A DNA stretch of 64,000 nucleotides from positions 310,001-374,000 of the forward strand of contig CAWKNX010000010.1 of assembly GCA_963851085.1 (NCBI GenBank). Direction: 5' to 3'. The notes beneath the pieces were generated by a model. That model was not told the DNA's origin. It saw only the letters and a program-made list of their open reading frames with translations, and did not search any database. Source of the DNA: DATFVJ01 sp963851085 (lineage in GTDB: Bacteria; Actinomycetota; Actinomycetes; Streptosporangiales; Streptosporangiaceae). Positions 51,779-60,979 of this stretch are shown piece by piece (within the stretch, counting starts at the first letter, position 1; each line of letters begins with the position of its first letter). The translations under genes and the position numbers were made by a program.

Positions 51779-52860
51779 TCACGGCCGCGCGGGCGGCGGC
51801 GCCCGGGTCTGCCACGGTATCCGGATCCGTGCCGTGACCGGTCGGCTGCGGAGGCGCCGGACGTCCGGCACCGCGAGCACCAGTGCGCACGTCACGATCT
51901 GCCACAGCGCTCCGAAGCCAAGCACGGCGGCGATTCCGGTGGCCGAGGCGACCGGGCCGGCCGCGGCGAGGCCGATGGCCCGAGGACAAATGCGCCGACA
52001 GTCGTGATGGAAGTGATCCGGGCAAGCGCGGCGGCGGGTACGTGCTGCTGATCCACTGTCGCGGCGATGGTGCCTGAAGCCGCGGAGCCGATCCCCGCGA
52101 GCATCGCGCCGGCTGTGATCCACAAAGTCGGCAAGCCTGCGGCGATGGCGGCTGATGGGAGCGCATGGCCAAAGGTCGCCGCGGTCGCGGCGATCATCGG
52201 ACGGCGCGGCGGCCGTCGGCCCATCATCGCGACCCCGCCCAGCACGGCCCCCGCACCGTATGCGGTCACAATCAGGCCCCAGGCGCTGGCTCCACCGAGG
52301 TCCTGGTGCGCGACAACGGGCCCGAGCACGAGGAATGGTGCCCAGACGAGGAAGTTGAACAGCGAGAACTGCACCGTGGTGACCCACATCCAGGTCCGGC
52401 TGCGAAACTCCGACCAGCCCGCACGCACGTCGGCGAGCAGACCCCGGCCGCCGGCGGCGGAGGCCGGGCCGGGGCGGAGGCCGGGCCGCCGGCGATCCGC
52501 AGCAGGGCGAGAGCGACAAGGCTGACGGCGTAGGTCGCGGCGTCGAATGCCACCGCTACGCCCGGGCCGGCCACCGCTACGACCACACCCGCGAGCGCCG
52601 GTCCGCAGACACTGGCGGCTGACCGGGCGAGCCCGGTCAGGGCGTTAGCATCCTGAAGTTTGCCTTCGTACGGCCGGCCTCGTGCCACGACGCGGGGGAC
52701 GATGGCGCCAAGCGCCGGCATGAAGAAAGCCCTCACCAACGCCCAGGGTCGCGGCCGTCGCGAGGAAAACCCAGATGGACGGATGCCCGGTCAGCAGGGT
52801 CGAGCGGATTCTCGCGCTTGACATCGACGACATCGACCAGACGCGGACCCGGCTTTGGGC
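51779..52860 (-). pseudogene. Frameshifted MFS exporter
   Basis: Pieces of one MFS permease (EntS/DUF894-like drug exporter) occur in order in different minus frames: LLTGHPSIWVFLATAATLGVGE (52790-52745), FMPALGAIVPRVVARGRPYEG to YAVSLVALALL (52735-52500), WMWVTTVQFSLFNFLVWAPFL to TIAATVDQQHVPA (52400-52030), and GIAAVLGFGALWQIVTCALV (51940-51880). At least three frameshifts separate them, and the first 80 or so residues are not recognisable. The gene is dead. Confidence 0.85.
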
Positions 52861-52899
52861 GGCCCACGCAGACAGCCAGCGGAGCGGACCGCAGGCCCG

Positions 52900-53143
52900 G
52901 CTGGGCCGGGGCTCCGCCCGGCTGCTGCCCCTGCTGCTCGTCGGCCGCACCAGCGGGCCGTGTTCCTCACCGACCGCAAGGCCGGTCCGGCCACCCCGCG
53001 CCGCGACAGGTGCCCGCTGACCGGCCGTGGTCGCCTGTCCTACCGGCGCGCCGCGGAACTGTTCGCCGCTGCGACCCGCCCGCTCGACCCGGAAGGGAAA
53101 GGCTGGATGCTGCGCCAGCTTCGAGCGGCGGGCCTGGCCCATG
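52900..53143 (+). pseudogene. C-terminal remnant of a tyrosine integrase
   Basis: A frameshifted segment reads RLLPLLLVGRTSGP in one frame and VFLTDRKAGPATPRRDRCPL, SYRRAAELFAAATRPL, GWMLRQLR in the next, matching the catalytic domain of actinobacterial phage-type integrases (usual wording FLTDRR...LSYRRAAELF...LHQLRH). The catalytic His of HxxR is Arg here, and the final Tyr region is missing, replaced by tandem repeats. It is a relic, not a working recombinase. Confidence 0.65.
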
Positions 53144-53282
53144 CCAGCCCGCGAGACCCTGCCAGCCCACGAGACCGTGCCAGCCCACGAGACCGTGCCA
53201 GCCCACGAGACCGTGCCAGCCCACGAGACCGTGCCAGCCCACGAGACCGTGCCAGCCGGCCCGTGAGACCGTGCCAGCCATA
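53143..53282. repeat. 18 bp tandem array
   Basis: About seven head-to-tail copies of CAGCCCACGAGACCGTGC, the outer ones degenerate. It begins exactly where the integrase remnant ends. There are no spacers between copies. Confidence 0.92.
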
Positions 53283-53377
53283 GCCTGGCCCTGGCTGCCT
53301 TCCGGCCCTACGCGCCGGGTCCGCTCGGGACGAGCGAGGGCTCTCAACAGGCTCTCAAAGACCACTAGGCTGGTGCG

Positions 53378-54184
53378 ATGATCACGGCGCCGCCCCGGGT
53401 GCTGAGTGTCGCCGGCTCGGATTCCGGCGGCGGGGCGGGCATACAGGCGGACCTGAAGACCATGCTCGCCCTCGGTGTGCACGGCATGAGCGTCGTCTGC
53501 GCGGTGACCGCGCAGAACTCCATCGGCGTTCAGGGCTCGTGGGAGCTACCGCCACCGGCCGTGCGGGCTCAGCTTGATTCGGTCCTGTCCGACATCGGCG
53601 TCGATGCGGTCAAGACGGGGATGCTGGGTTCGGCCGGGATCGTCGTCACGGTGGCAGAAGCCCTCGCCAGCGTGCGGGCTCCCATCGTGGTGGATCCGGT
53701 GGTGCTGTCCAAACACGGAGACAGGCTGCTCGCGCCCGATGCCATCGCAGACGTTAAGGATCGGCTTCTTCCGCTGGCCACGCTGGTCACGCCGAACCTG
53801 CCCGAGGCGGCGCTGCTGACCGGGGTACCGGCTGACGACGAGGCGGGCATGGTGGCTGCCGCGGAGGCGATGCGCGCGCTTGGCCCGCGGTGGGTGCTCG
53901 TCAAGGGCGGCCATCTGCCGGGCGAGCCGGTGGACCTGCTCTTCGACGGGGAATCGCGGTGGCATTTCAGTGCGCCACGGGTGGACACGCGGCACACCCA
54001 CGGAACCGGCTGCACACTGGCCTCGGCGATCGCGTCCTACCTCGCGCGCGGCACCGACATGGTTGAGGCGGTGGGCCGGGCCAAGGAGTACGTGACCGGG
54101 GCGATCCGGGCCGGTTTCTCCCTGGGTGACGGCATCGGCCCCGTGGATCACGCCTGGAAGTGGCGCGGGAAGGTCAGCGGCTGA
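53378..54184 (+). CDS. thiD: Hydroxymethylpyrimidine/phosphomethylpyrimidine kinase
   Basis: Phosphorylates HMP twice for the pyrimidine half of thiamine. The 268-residue ribokinase-fold protein has VAGSDSGGGAGIQADLKTM at the start, VDAVKTGMLGS, VDPVVLSKHGDRLL and the anion-hole motif HGTGCTLASAIA near residue 208. The ATG is at 53378. Its last codons overlap the end of convergent rpmB by 11 bases. Together with thiL it shows thiamine synthesis genes scattered here rather than in one operon. Confidence 0.95.
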   Translation: MITAPPRVLSVAGSDSGGGAGIQADLKTMLALGVHGMSVVCAVTAQNSIGVQGSWELPPPAVRAQLDSVLSDIGVDAVKTGMLGSAGIVVTVAEALASVRAPIVVDPVVLSKHGDRLLAPDAIADVKDRLLPLATLVTPNLPEAALLTGVPADDEAGMVAAAEAMRALGPRWVLVKGGHLPGEPVDLLFDGESRWHFSAPRVDTRHTHGTGCTLASAIASYLARGTDMVEAVGRAKEYVTGAIRAGFSLGDGIGPVDHAWKWRGKVSG

Positions 54185-54359
54185 CCTTGCCTGCCTTGAT
54201 ACACGAGGTGCAGACGTTCAGGCGTTTCGGCGTGCGGCCGACAACAGCGCGGACGGTCTGGATGTTCGGGTTCCAGCGGCGGCGGGAGCGGCGATGCGAG
54301 TGCGAGATCTTGTTGCCGAAGCCCGGACCCTTGCCACAGACGTCGCAGACGGAAGCCAC
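54174..54359 (-). CDS. rpmB: 50S ribosomal protein L28
   Basis: A 61-residue L28: SVCDVCGKGPGFGNKISHSH, then RRWNPNIQ and RLNVCTSCIKAGKVSR. Four cysteines (CxxC twice) make this the zinc-binding form. GTG 54359 with GGAG eight bases upstream gives the normal length; the frame extends 8 codons further. It is divergent from the DAK2 gene, the usual actinobacterial arrangement. Confidence 0.96.
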   Translation of the reverse strand: MASVCDVCGKGPGFGNKISHSHRRSRRRWNPNIQTVRAVVGRTPKRLNVCTSCIKAGKVSR

Positions 54360-54500
54360 GGGAATCGCTCCAATGGGGTGCATGCACGGAAATGGTCAGT
54401 AGACCCTGGCTGGGCCCCAGGCCCGGTGATGTGGTCAGGGCAGTCGTCAGAGGATAACCGAAGCGGCGCCCGCCGCGCGAATCATGCCTATCCTGCGGTC

Positions 54501-56256
54501 ATGACGGCGCTGGAGTTCCTCGACAGCGCGGCGGTGCGGCGCTGGTGCGGCGTCGCCGCTGAGGCGCTCGGCGCCGTGCGCGAGCAACTCAACGCGCTCA
54601 ACGTCTTCCCGGTCGCCGACGCAGATACCGGCACCAATCTCCATCTGACGATGCTCTCCGCGGTCCGTGCGCTTGCCGAGCTGCCACCGGCCGCGGGCCC
54701 GCATGAGGTCTGGCAGACCCTTGCCCACGGCGTTCTGCTCGGTGCGCAGGGGAACTCGGGTGTGATCGTAAGCCAGTTCCTGCGCGGCCTCGCGGACGTC
54801 TGCGCGCCAGCCTCGCCCTGCGACGGCACCGCGATACAGCAGGCACTCGTGCACGCCGCTCGCCTGTCGCGTGCGGCTGTCGGCGAACCTGTCGAGGGCA
54901 CCGTGCTGACAGTGGCCTCGGCGGGCGCCGCCTCCGCCGTGGCGGGCGGCAGCAGTCTCGCCGCCGTGGCCAGGGCGGCCGCGCACGGCGCGCGCTTGGA
55001 ACTCGCGCGCACCACGGCCAAGCTCGACGTGCTCGCGCGGGCCGGCGTGGTCGACGCGGGCGCGGCTGGTCTTTGTGTCCTCCTTGACGCGCTCGCGGTG
55101 GTCGTGACGGGAGCGCACGCAGGCGCGTACCTGATTCCCTCGCCCGTCGCTCCGGCTCCACCCGGTGATCGCGGCTCAGCGGCCGTCGTTTCGGCCGGCT
55201 GGCGATCGGGCTCCTCATCCGGCTCGCCGCCGGGCTCGTCAGCAGGCTACGAGGTCATGTACCTGCTTGAAGCGGCGGATGAACCGGTCGCGACGCTGCG
55301 GGACAAGCTCGGCATGCTCGGCAACTCCCTGGTCGTGGTGGGCGGGGAGGGTCTCTGGAATGTGCACGTGCATGTCGCAGACGCAGGCGCGGCGATCGAG
55401 GCAGGCATGGCCGCTGGGCGGCCCTACCGGATCCGGGTGACCAATCTCGCCGTCTCCGGCCACGTCGGCGACGGCACGGCCCCGGGTCCCTGGGCCGGTG
55501 GCCCGGGAGCCGGGTCCCAGGCGGTAGGTGCCTCGTCCACTGCCGCGGGTGGATCGCCGGGCGGTGCCGTGGTCGCGATCGTCGCGGGCGGGGGCGTGGC
55601 GGCTTTGTTCGAGGCGGCAGATGCGGTCGTGGTCCGCCGCGACAGCGGGCAGGCTCCAGGAACCGAAGCACTACGTGACGGTGTCCGGACCGCCGGAGCC
55701 GCCACGGGTCGGGTGGTCATCCTCCCTGACGATCCGGAGGCCGCCGATGTCGCGGAGTCCGCGGCCGTGCAAGCGCGCCAGGCTGGACTTGCCACCGTGG
55801 TGGTGCCCGCGGACGGCGGTGCAGTGCCTGGCCGCGCTCGCGGTCCATGATGGCGCACGCGCATTTGACGATGACGTGGCGGCGATGTCCGACGCGGCGG
55901 CAGCCACCCGGTGGGGCCGGCTGACGTGGTCGCCGGCGGGCGACCTGGTCGGCGCGGCACCCGGCTCGCTGGGGCAGGCCGCTGGGTCGCTCGGGGATGA
56001 CGTCGTGGTACGGGGCGCCGATCCGGCTGCGGTCGCGATCGCTGTGGTCGGCGGCCTGCTCGCCGACGAGGATGAGCTCGTCACTCTCATCACGGGGTCG
56101 CCACCCGGCGCGGGTGCGGCCGCGGGAAGCGGGGCCGCGGGAAGCGGGGCGGCGGCCGCCGTTGCCGCCCATATCGAAGCCACCCAGCCCGGGATTGAGG
56201 TAGTCACCTACGATGGCGGCGACCCCGGATATCTGCTGCTGATCGGCGTCGAATGA
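54501..56256 (+). CDS. DAK2-domain protein (DhaL/FakA-like), frameshifted
   Basis: The N-terminal part is a DhaL-type nucleotide-binding domain (LNVFPVADADTGTNLHLTM, LGAQGNSGVIVSQFLRGL), followed by a DegV/FakA-like linker domain (MLGNSLVVVGGEGLWNVHVHV). The first frame ends at 55850 in an unrelated GRARGP. The expected continuation (TAVQCLAALAVHDGARAFDDDV to TYDGGDPGYLLLIGVE) is in another frame up to 56256. A single shift near 55817 joins them into about 585 residues. Either the gene is newly broken or the base call is wrong. Its place between rpmB and recG is conserved. Confidence 0.8.
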
Positions 56257-57027
56257 TCGCACCGCTGCACGGACGGGATCGACTCGGTGAGCCCGCTGTT
56301 CGTCGTCTGCCCCGCGCCATTCTGTCGCTGCGCCGCTGCGTTCCTTCCCGTGGGCCGCGCCATTACACATAAACACGATCTCGCGTGCCGGCCTCGCTTT
56401 GGCGGCAGAATCAAATCATCCGGAGTCACGAATATAATCATCCGGAGTCACGAATATAATGTGCCTCTTCCGTGCGAGAAATTGTGTTGTGATCACCGTC
56501 TTTCCGGGGCGCCCGGCAGGAGAGTGATGGTGGGGATCTACGCACGACTTCGATGTGAAACTTCACCTGGCGGGAGCGGCCGCTCGAGAACCAGTTGAGG
56601 ATGCGTCGAGCGCGCGTCGTGCCGCTGGGGGAAAGGGCCATCCCCGCGGGTCAATTGGGACGCTTCCTAGAGGGGCTCTAGCGGGATGCCGATCGCGGCG
56701 GCGGGGACATCGAAGGCGCCCAGCGTGCCTGAATACCCCTACCGGGTTCTCGCCTATACCCGGGCCGGGTTTCCTTGATACCCCGGCGGGGTGATGGCAA
56801 TGCCCTGGGCTCTGGTGGACGGATTCTATGCTGCGCAGGAGAGCCGGGTGAACAGGTCAGCCGTGTTCATGCACGTGCTTGTGCGGGTCGGTCATGCTCG
56901 GCTACCCTGCTGTCACCGCCGTATACCTCACCGCCCTTCGGGCCGTTGTTACAACGGCAGTGCCGTTGTAACAACGGCAGTAAAGTAACCGGCTCCGTCG
57001 GGGAGGTCCCGGTTAGGAGTCGAGGCC
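56257..57027. other. Gene-free region with direct repeat and twin dyads
   Basis: No frame here resembles a known protein; small open frames at 56555-56794 and 56791-56988 are not supported. The stretch holds an exact 22 bp direct repeat (56414-56435 and 56436-56457, core ATCCGGAGTCACGAATAT) and the twin dyads at 56943-56977. Confidence 0.6.
56943..56977. promoter_or_regulatory. Twin 15 bp dyads, 20 bp apart
   Basis: CCGTTGTTACAACGG (56943-56957) and CCGTTGTAACAACGG (56963-56977) are each dyad-symmetric (CCGTTGT-N-ACAACGG), and the whole 35 bp block is also a palindrome around base 56960. Centre spacing of 20 bp puts both on one face of the helix, as for a cooperative dimeric repressor. It lies 50-85 bases before the next start codons. 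The binding protein is unknown. Confidence 0.65.
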
Positions 57028-57052
57028 ATGAGTGACCCATGAGTGACCCATG
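57028..57052 (+). other. Triplicated start region with two tiny overlapping frames
   Basis: ATGAGTGACCC occurs twice in tandem (57028, 57039), followed by ATGAGCGAC (57050). The first ATG has the best ribosome site (AGGAG eight bases upstream) but reads only M-S-D-P then TGA, overlapping the next ATG. The second does the same. The third opens the long frame. The 11-base duplications thus created two upstream mini-frames. Confidence 0.7.
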
Positions 57053-57663
57053 AGCGACACTGCGACGGCCGGGAATGTGACGGCCACAGGCAGCAGTCGC
57101 GGCGTGGCACTTTCGGCCCAGCGTGATATTCCGGACACGCGGCGGATACTTCAGCTCTGCCTGGCTGGAATCTGGTTGTTTGATGCCGTGCTCCAATATC
57201 AGGCGTTCATGTTCACCAAACAGTTCAGCCAGATGCTGGCTGCGACGGCAGGCGGCAATCCAGCGGTGGTCGCGGGGCCGATTACCTGGAACGCCCGCCT
57301 TGTCGCGCACCACGCGGTAGCGGTTAACGGGCACCGGGGGAGCCGGGCTGGCTCGCCCGTATCGACCGTGTGGCCGCGACGCCGCTTGCGCACCATGGCC
57401 AGCAGGCGTCGATCATCCTCGGGGTCGCGCTGTGCGCGGTCGCGATCGGGGTCTACCTGCCGGCGCCCGCCGCACGGGCCACCCTTGTGCTGGCCGTGGT
57501 CGTGACGGCTGTCATCTGGGTGGTCGGGCAGGACTTCGGCGCCATCTTCACCGGCCGGGGTACGGATCCGGGCTCGGCGCCGCTGCTCATGCTGCTCGCT
57601 GCCGCCTACTGGCCGGCTGGGGCGGCCGCTCCTGGCCACACGGCAAAGGGGTCACGATGGTAG
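57050..57663 (+). pseudogene. Membrane protein with internal deletion and frameshift
   Basis: The N-terminal part (RRILQLCLAGIWLFDAVLQY, KQFSQMLAATAGGNPAVVAGP, NARLVAHHAVAVN) and the C-terminal part (LARIDRVAATPLAHHGQQAS, VALCAVAIGVYLPAPAARA, VIWVVGQDFGAIFTGRGTDP) belong to one actinobacterial multi-spanning protein family, but they lie in different frames joined near 57330. Roughly 200 residues of middle helices are absent. Function of the family is unknown. The end overlaps the start of the next gene. Confidence 0.7.
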
Positions 57664-58562
57664 GCCAGCCGTGGCTGGCGGACACGTTGGCCGTCGCCAT
57701 GCTCGCGACGGCCGCCTACTGCGCCGTCCGGCTGGCCGTGTCCCATATCTGGCGGCGCGGCACCGAGCGCGACGTCGACCTCATGCACGTCGTCATGGGG
57801 GTCGCCATGGCGGGCATGCTTGTGTCACGGCTGAATCCATTCACGAACCAGGTGTGGGAGGGCGCGTTCGGGGTCGCGACGGCATGGTTCGGGTGGCGGA
57901 TCGCGCACGATTTCCGCGGCGGAAGGATGGACCGGCGGGCAGTCGGCCACCACGTGCCGCACCTGCTCGCGTGTGTTGCGATGCTCTACATGCTGACGGC
58001 AGTGTCCGGTGGGCTCGGTGCCACGCTGGGCCCGGCACCGAGGGCCGCGATGGACGCCGCGATGGGCCGCGGCAGCGGCTCACCGGGTGCCCCGGTGGGA
58101 ATACCCGCGCTCACGGTCGTCCTCGCCGTGGCCCTGCTCGGCTCGGTGGTGTGGACTGCTGACCGCCTCACGCCCGCTCCAGCGGGCACTCCAGGCGGCG
58201 CAGCCGCTTCGCCACAGGCAGCCAGCGCAGGCGACCTCGGCGCGAGCCACGCGGCAGCCGTTCGGGATAATGCTCGTCCGCCCGGCGGAAAGGGAGGCCG
58301 ATGGCCGAAGCAAGCGCCCGCCGTGGGCGTCGCTGCCCACGGCGCGGCCTCGGGCGTCACTGCCCACGGCGCGGCCTCGGGCGTCACTGCCCACGGCGCG
58401 GCCTCGGGCGTCACTGCCCACGGCGCGGCCTCGGGCGTCACTGCCCACGGCGCGGCTGCCGGCCATCGCCGCGGTCACACGCCCCTGGCGCCGCGCGTCG
58501 CCGCATGCTGCCAGATCGTGATGGGCATCACGATGGGATACATGCTCGTGCTGATGCTGTGA
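57657..58562 (+). CDS. DUF5134-type membrane protein
   Basis: A 301-residue membrane protein with about five helices: MLATAAYCAVRLAVSHIW, VDLMHVVMGVAMAGMLVSRLNPF, the HHVPHLLACVAMLYMLTA block and a last helix CQIVMGITMGYMLVLML. Conserved His/Met-rich motifs (DLMHVVMG, MGITMGYM) resemble DUF5134. A tail loop contains five 9-residue units GVTAHGAAS (27 bp repeat, DNA about 58325-58455). AAGGGG precedes the ATG. It overlaps the broken membrane gene by seven bases, so the pair was an operon. Confidence 0.75.
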   Translation: MVGQPWLADTLAVAMLATAAYCAVRLAVSHIWRRGTERDVDLMHVVMGVAMAGMLVSRLNPFTNQVWEGAFGVATAWFGWRIAHDFRGGRMDRRAVGHHVPHLLACVAMLYMLTAVSGGLGATLGPAPRAAMDAAMGRGSGSPGAPVGIPALTVVLAVALLGSVVWTADRLTPAPAGTPGGAAASPQAASAGDLGASHAAAVRDNARPPGGKGGRWPKQAPAVGVAAHGAASGVTAHGAASGVTAHGAASGVTAHGAASGVTAHGAAAGHRRGHTPLAPRVAACCQIVMGITMGYMLVLML

Positions 58563-58585
58563 GCGAACTCGGGACCGGTCCCGAG

Positions 58586-60979
58586 TCAGCCGGAGCCGGC
58601 CACGCGCGTGGCCGCCTTCGGCCGCGTGTCCCTGAGCAGCCGCGGGGCAGGTGCGCGGCCCGGTGGCTGCGCAGGAGATGGGTGACTGGTCACCGGCGGG
58701 ACCGGCCGTACCAGCGGCTGCGCTACGGATACGGTAATCGGCTTGCCGTGGTGGAGGATCTCGAGCGGTTCGCCCTCGGCGAGCACATAGCTCGCGGTGG
58801 AGTCGGTTATCGCCACCCGGAGCCGCCTGCCCCGCACGGTGACGGTGAACGCGAGCCTGGAGATGCCCTCAGGCAGGCGCGGCGCGAATCCCATGGTCGA
58901 GTTGTGGCGGTGCATCCCGCCGAAACCGGTCACCAGCGCGATCCAGGCACCGGTGAGCGAGGCGATGTGCAGCCCGTCCCTGGTGTTGTGCTCAAGATCC
59001 GCCAAGTCCATCATGGCGGCCTCGGCGAGGTAGTCGTAGGCCAGCCGCAGCTGTCCCACCTGCGCCGCGACCGCGGACTGGGTGCATGCGGAAAGTGACG
59101 AATCGCGCACGGTCAGCCGTTCGTAGTAAGCGAAGTTCCGCGCCTTCTGCTCCTCGGTGAAGGCGTCCGGGCACACCTGCATGGCCAGCACCAGATCGGC
59201 CTGCTTGACTACCTGCTTGCGGTACAGATCGAAATACGGGTAGTTCAGCAGGAGCGGGTACTTGTTGGGTGGCGTGTGGGCGAAATCCCATACCTCGTGG
59301 CTGGTGAACAGCTCGCTCTGCGGATGCACGCCGAGTCCCTCGTCGTACGGGATGAACATGGCCTCGGCCGCGTCGCGCCAGGACGCGGCCTCCTCGTCGT
59401 CGATGCCGAGCTCGCGCGCGCGGTCGGGATGGCGTTTCGCCGCGTCCGCCGCGGCCCGCAAGTTCCGCTGGGCCATGAGGTTGGTGTACACGTTGTTGTC
59501 CGCGATGGCGCTGTACTCGTCCGGGCCGGTGACACCGTCGATGCGGAAGCTGCCGGCGGCGTCGTGATGGCCGAGCGAGCGGAAAAGCCGCGCCGTTCCC
59601 GTGAGCAGTTCGAGGCCGATGATGCGCTCGAACTCGTCGTCCCCGGTGGCGTGCACGTACCGGATGACCGCTTCGGCGATGTCGGCGCCGATGTGGAAGG
59701 CGGCCGTTCCCGCGGGCCAGTAGCCCGAGCACTCCTCGCCGTTGATCGTGCGCCAGGGAAAGGCCGCTCCCGCCAGGTTGAGCTGCTTCGCCCGTTCGTA
59801 CGCCTGGTCGAGCGTGCCGTGCCGCCACCGCATCACGGCCGCCGCCGCTTCGGGAACCGTGTAGGTGAGCGCGGGCAGGACGAACATCTCCGTATCCCAG
59901 AAGGTGTGCCCGTCATAGCCGGGGCCGGTGAGGCCCTTTGCGGGGATGGCCCGCGCTTCCGCCCGCGCGCCCGCCTGCAGCAGATGGAAGATCCCGAACC
60001 GGACAGCCTGCTGGATCTCGGCGTCGCCATCGAGTTCGACGTCGGCGCGGTCCCAGAAATCGTCAAGATACGCCCGCTGCTCGGCGAGCATTCCGTCCCA
60101 GCCGGTTCGCCGCGCCGCGCTGAGCGCCGCCTCGACCTGATCGCGTACCGCCGGCAGCGACCGGAACCCCGACCAGCCATATGCCACGAACTTGATGATC
60201 CGCAGCCGCTGGCCCGGCTGCAGGAACGCGGTCACCGTCACCCGGCCGATGTCGGGGAAGCTCTCCGCGTCGACCCCGCAGTCCTCCTGGCACTCGATGA
60301 CGTGGCTCATGGCCGCGCCGACTCGCAGGCCGCTCTTCCTGGTGCAGTGCACAAGCAGCGCCCCGGTGCCGCGCGCGCCATTCTGCTCCGGCCGCAGCGG
60401 GGCCCTGAGCGCGGCGGCGACCCGAGGATCACCACCGAAATCGGGAAGCTGCTCGTTAGCCACGAGCTCGGACTGCACGACAAGCCGTGCCGGGCCGTCG
60501 ACGGGCTCGACCTCGTAACTGATGGCACAGATGGCGCGCTGGGTGAGCGACACGATGCGCTCCGACTTGATCCGTACCAGGCGGCCGGCCGGAGAGACCC
60601 ACTCCGTGCTGCGGCTCAGCACCCCGCTGCGGAAGTCGAGCAGCCGCTCGTGTGAGCGCAGCTCGCCGTAGCGGATGTCGAACGGCTCGTCGTCGACGAG
60701 CAGCCGGATCACCTTGCCGTTGGTCACATTGACGACCGTCTGGCCCGATTCGGGAAAGCTGTAACCTCCCTCCGCGTACGGCAGTGGCCGCAGCTCGTAC
60801 ACGCCGTTGAGGTAGGCGCCGGGCAAACCGTGTGGCTCACCTTCGTCGAGGTTGGCGCGCCAGCCGATGTGGCCGTTCGACAGCGCGAACACCGACTCCG
60901 CCTGGGCGAGCAGATCGAGCCTCAGCTCGGTCTCCCGCACGGACCACGGCTCGACCGGGAAGGACGGCTGCCCGATCAC
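58586..60979 (-). CDS. Glycoside hydrolase family 65 (disaccharide phosphorylase)
   Basis: A 797-residue GH65 enzyme of the maltose/trehalose/kojibiose phosphorylase type, which splits alpha-glucosides with phosphate to give beta-glucose 1-phosphate. The N-terminal domain has ALSNGHIGWRANLDEGEP. The (alpha/alpha)6 barrel holds GYDGHTFWDTEMFVLPALTYTVP and the catalytic acid in GVTGPDEYSAIADNN (Glu near residue 486). KQADLVLAMQ and the phosphate-site HNTRDGLHIASLTG follow. Its GTG overlaps the HAD gene stop. The paired beta-phosphoglucomutase supports phosphorolysis rather than hydrolysis. The exact disaccharide is not evident. Confidence 0.9.
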   Translation of the reverse strand: MIGQPSFPVEPWSVRETELRLDLLAQAESVFALSNGHIGWRANLDEGEPHGLPGAYLNGVYELRPLPYAEGGYSFPESGQTVVNVTNGKVIRLLVDDEPFDIRYGELRSHERLLDFRSGVLSRSTEWVSPAGRLVRIKSERIVSLTQRAICAISYEVEPVDGPARLVVQSELVANEQLPDFGGDPRVAAALRAPLRPEQNGARGTGALLVHCTRKSGLRVGAAMSHVIECQEDCGVDAESFPDIGRVTVTAFLQPGQRLRIIKFVAYGWSGFRSLPAVRDQVEAALSAARRTGWDGMLAEQRAYLDDFWDRADVELDGDAEIQQAVRFGIFHLLQAGARAEARAIPAKGLTGPGYDGHTFWDTEMFVLPALTYTVPEAAAAVMRWRHGTLDQAYERAKQLNLAGAAFPWRTINGEECSGYWPAGTAAFHIGADIAEAVIRYVHATGDDEFERIIGLELLTGTARLFRSLGHHDAAGSFRIDGVTGPDEYSAIADNNVYTNLMAQRNLRAAADAAKRHPDRARELGIDDEEAASWRDAAEAMFIPYDEGLGVHPQSELFTSHEVWDFAHTPPNKYPLLLNYPYFDLYRKQVVKQADLVLAMQVCPDAFTEEQKARNFAYYERLTVRDSSLSACTQSAVAAQVGQLRLAYDYLAEAAMMDLADLEHNTRDGLHIASLTGAWIALVTGFGGMHRHNSTMGFAPRLPEGISRLAFTVTVRGRRLRVAITDSTASYVLAEGEPLEILHHGKPITVSVAQPLVRPVPPVTSHPSPAQPPGRAPAPRLLRDTRPKAATRVAGSG

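Noticed and set aside
53143..53282. Possible CRISPR array
   Set aside because: The 18 bp units follow each other without spacers, and no cas gene is present. It is a minisatellite.
52900..53283. Active integrative element or prophage
   Set aside because: Only a frameshifted catalytic remnant is left, without excisionase, structural or replication genes nearby.
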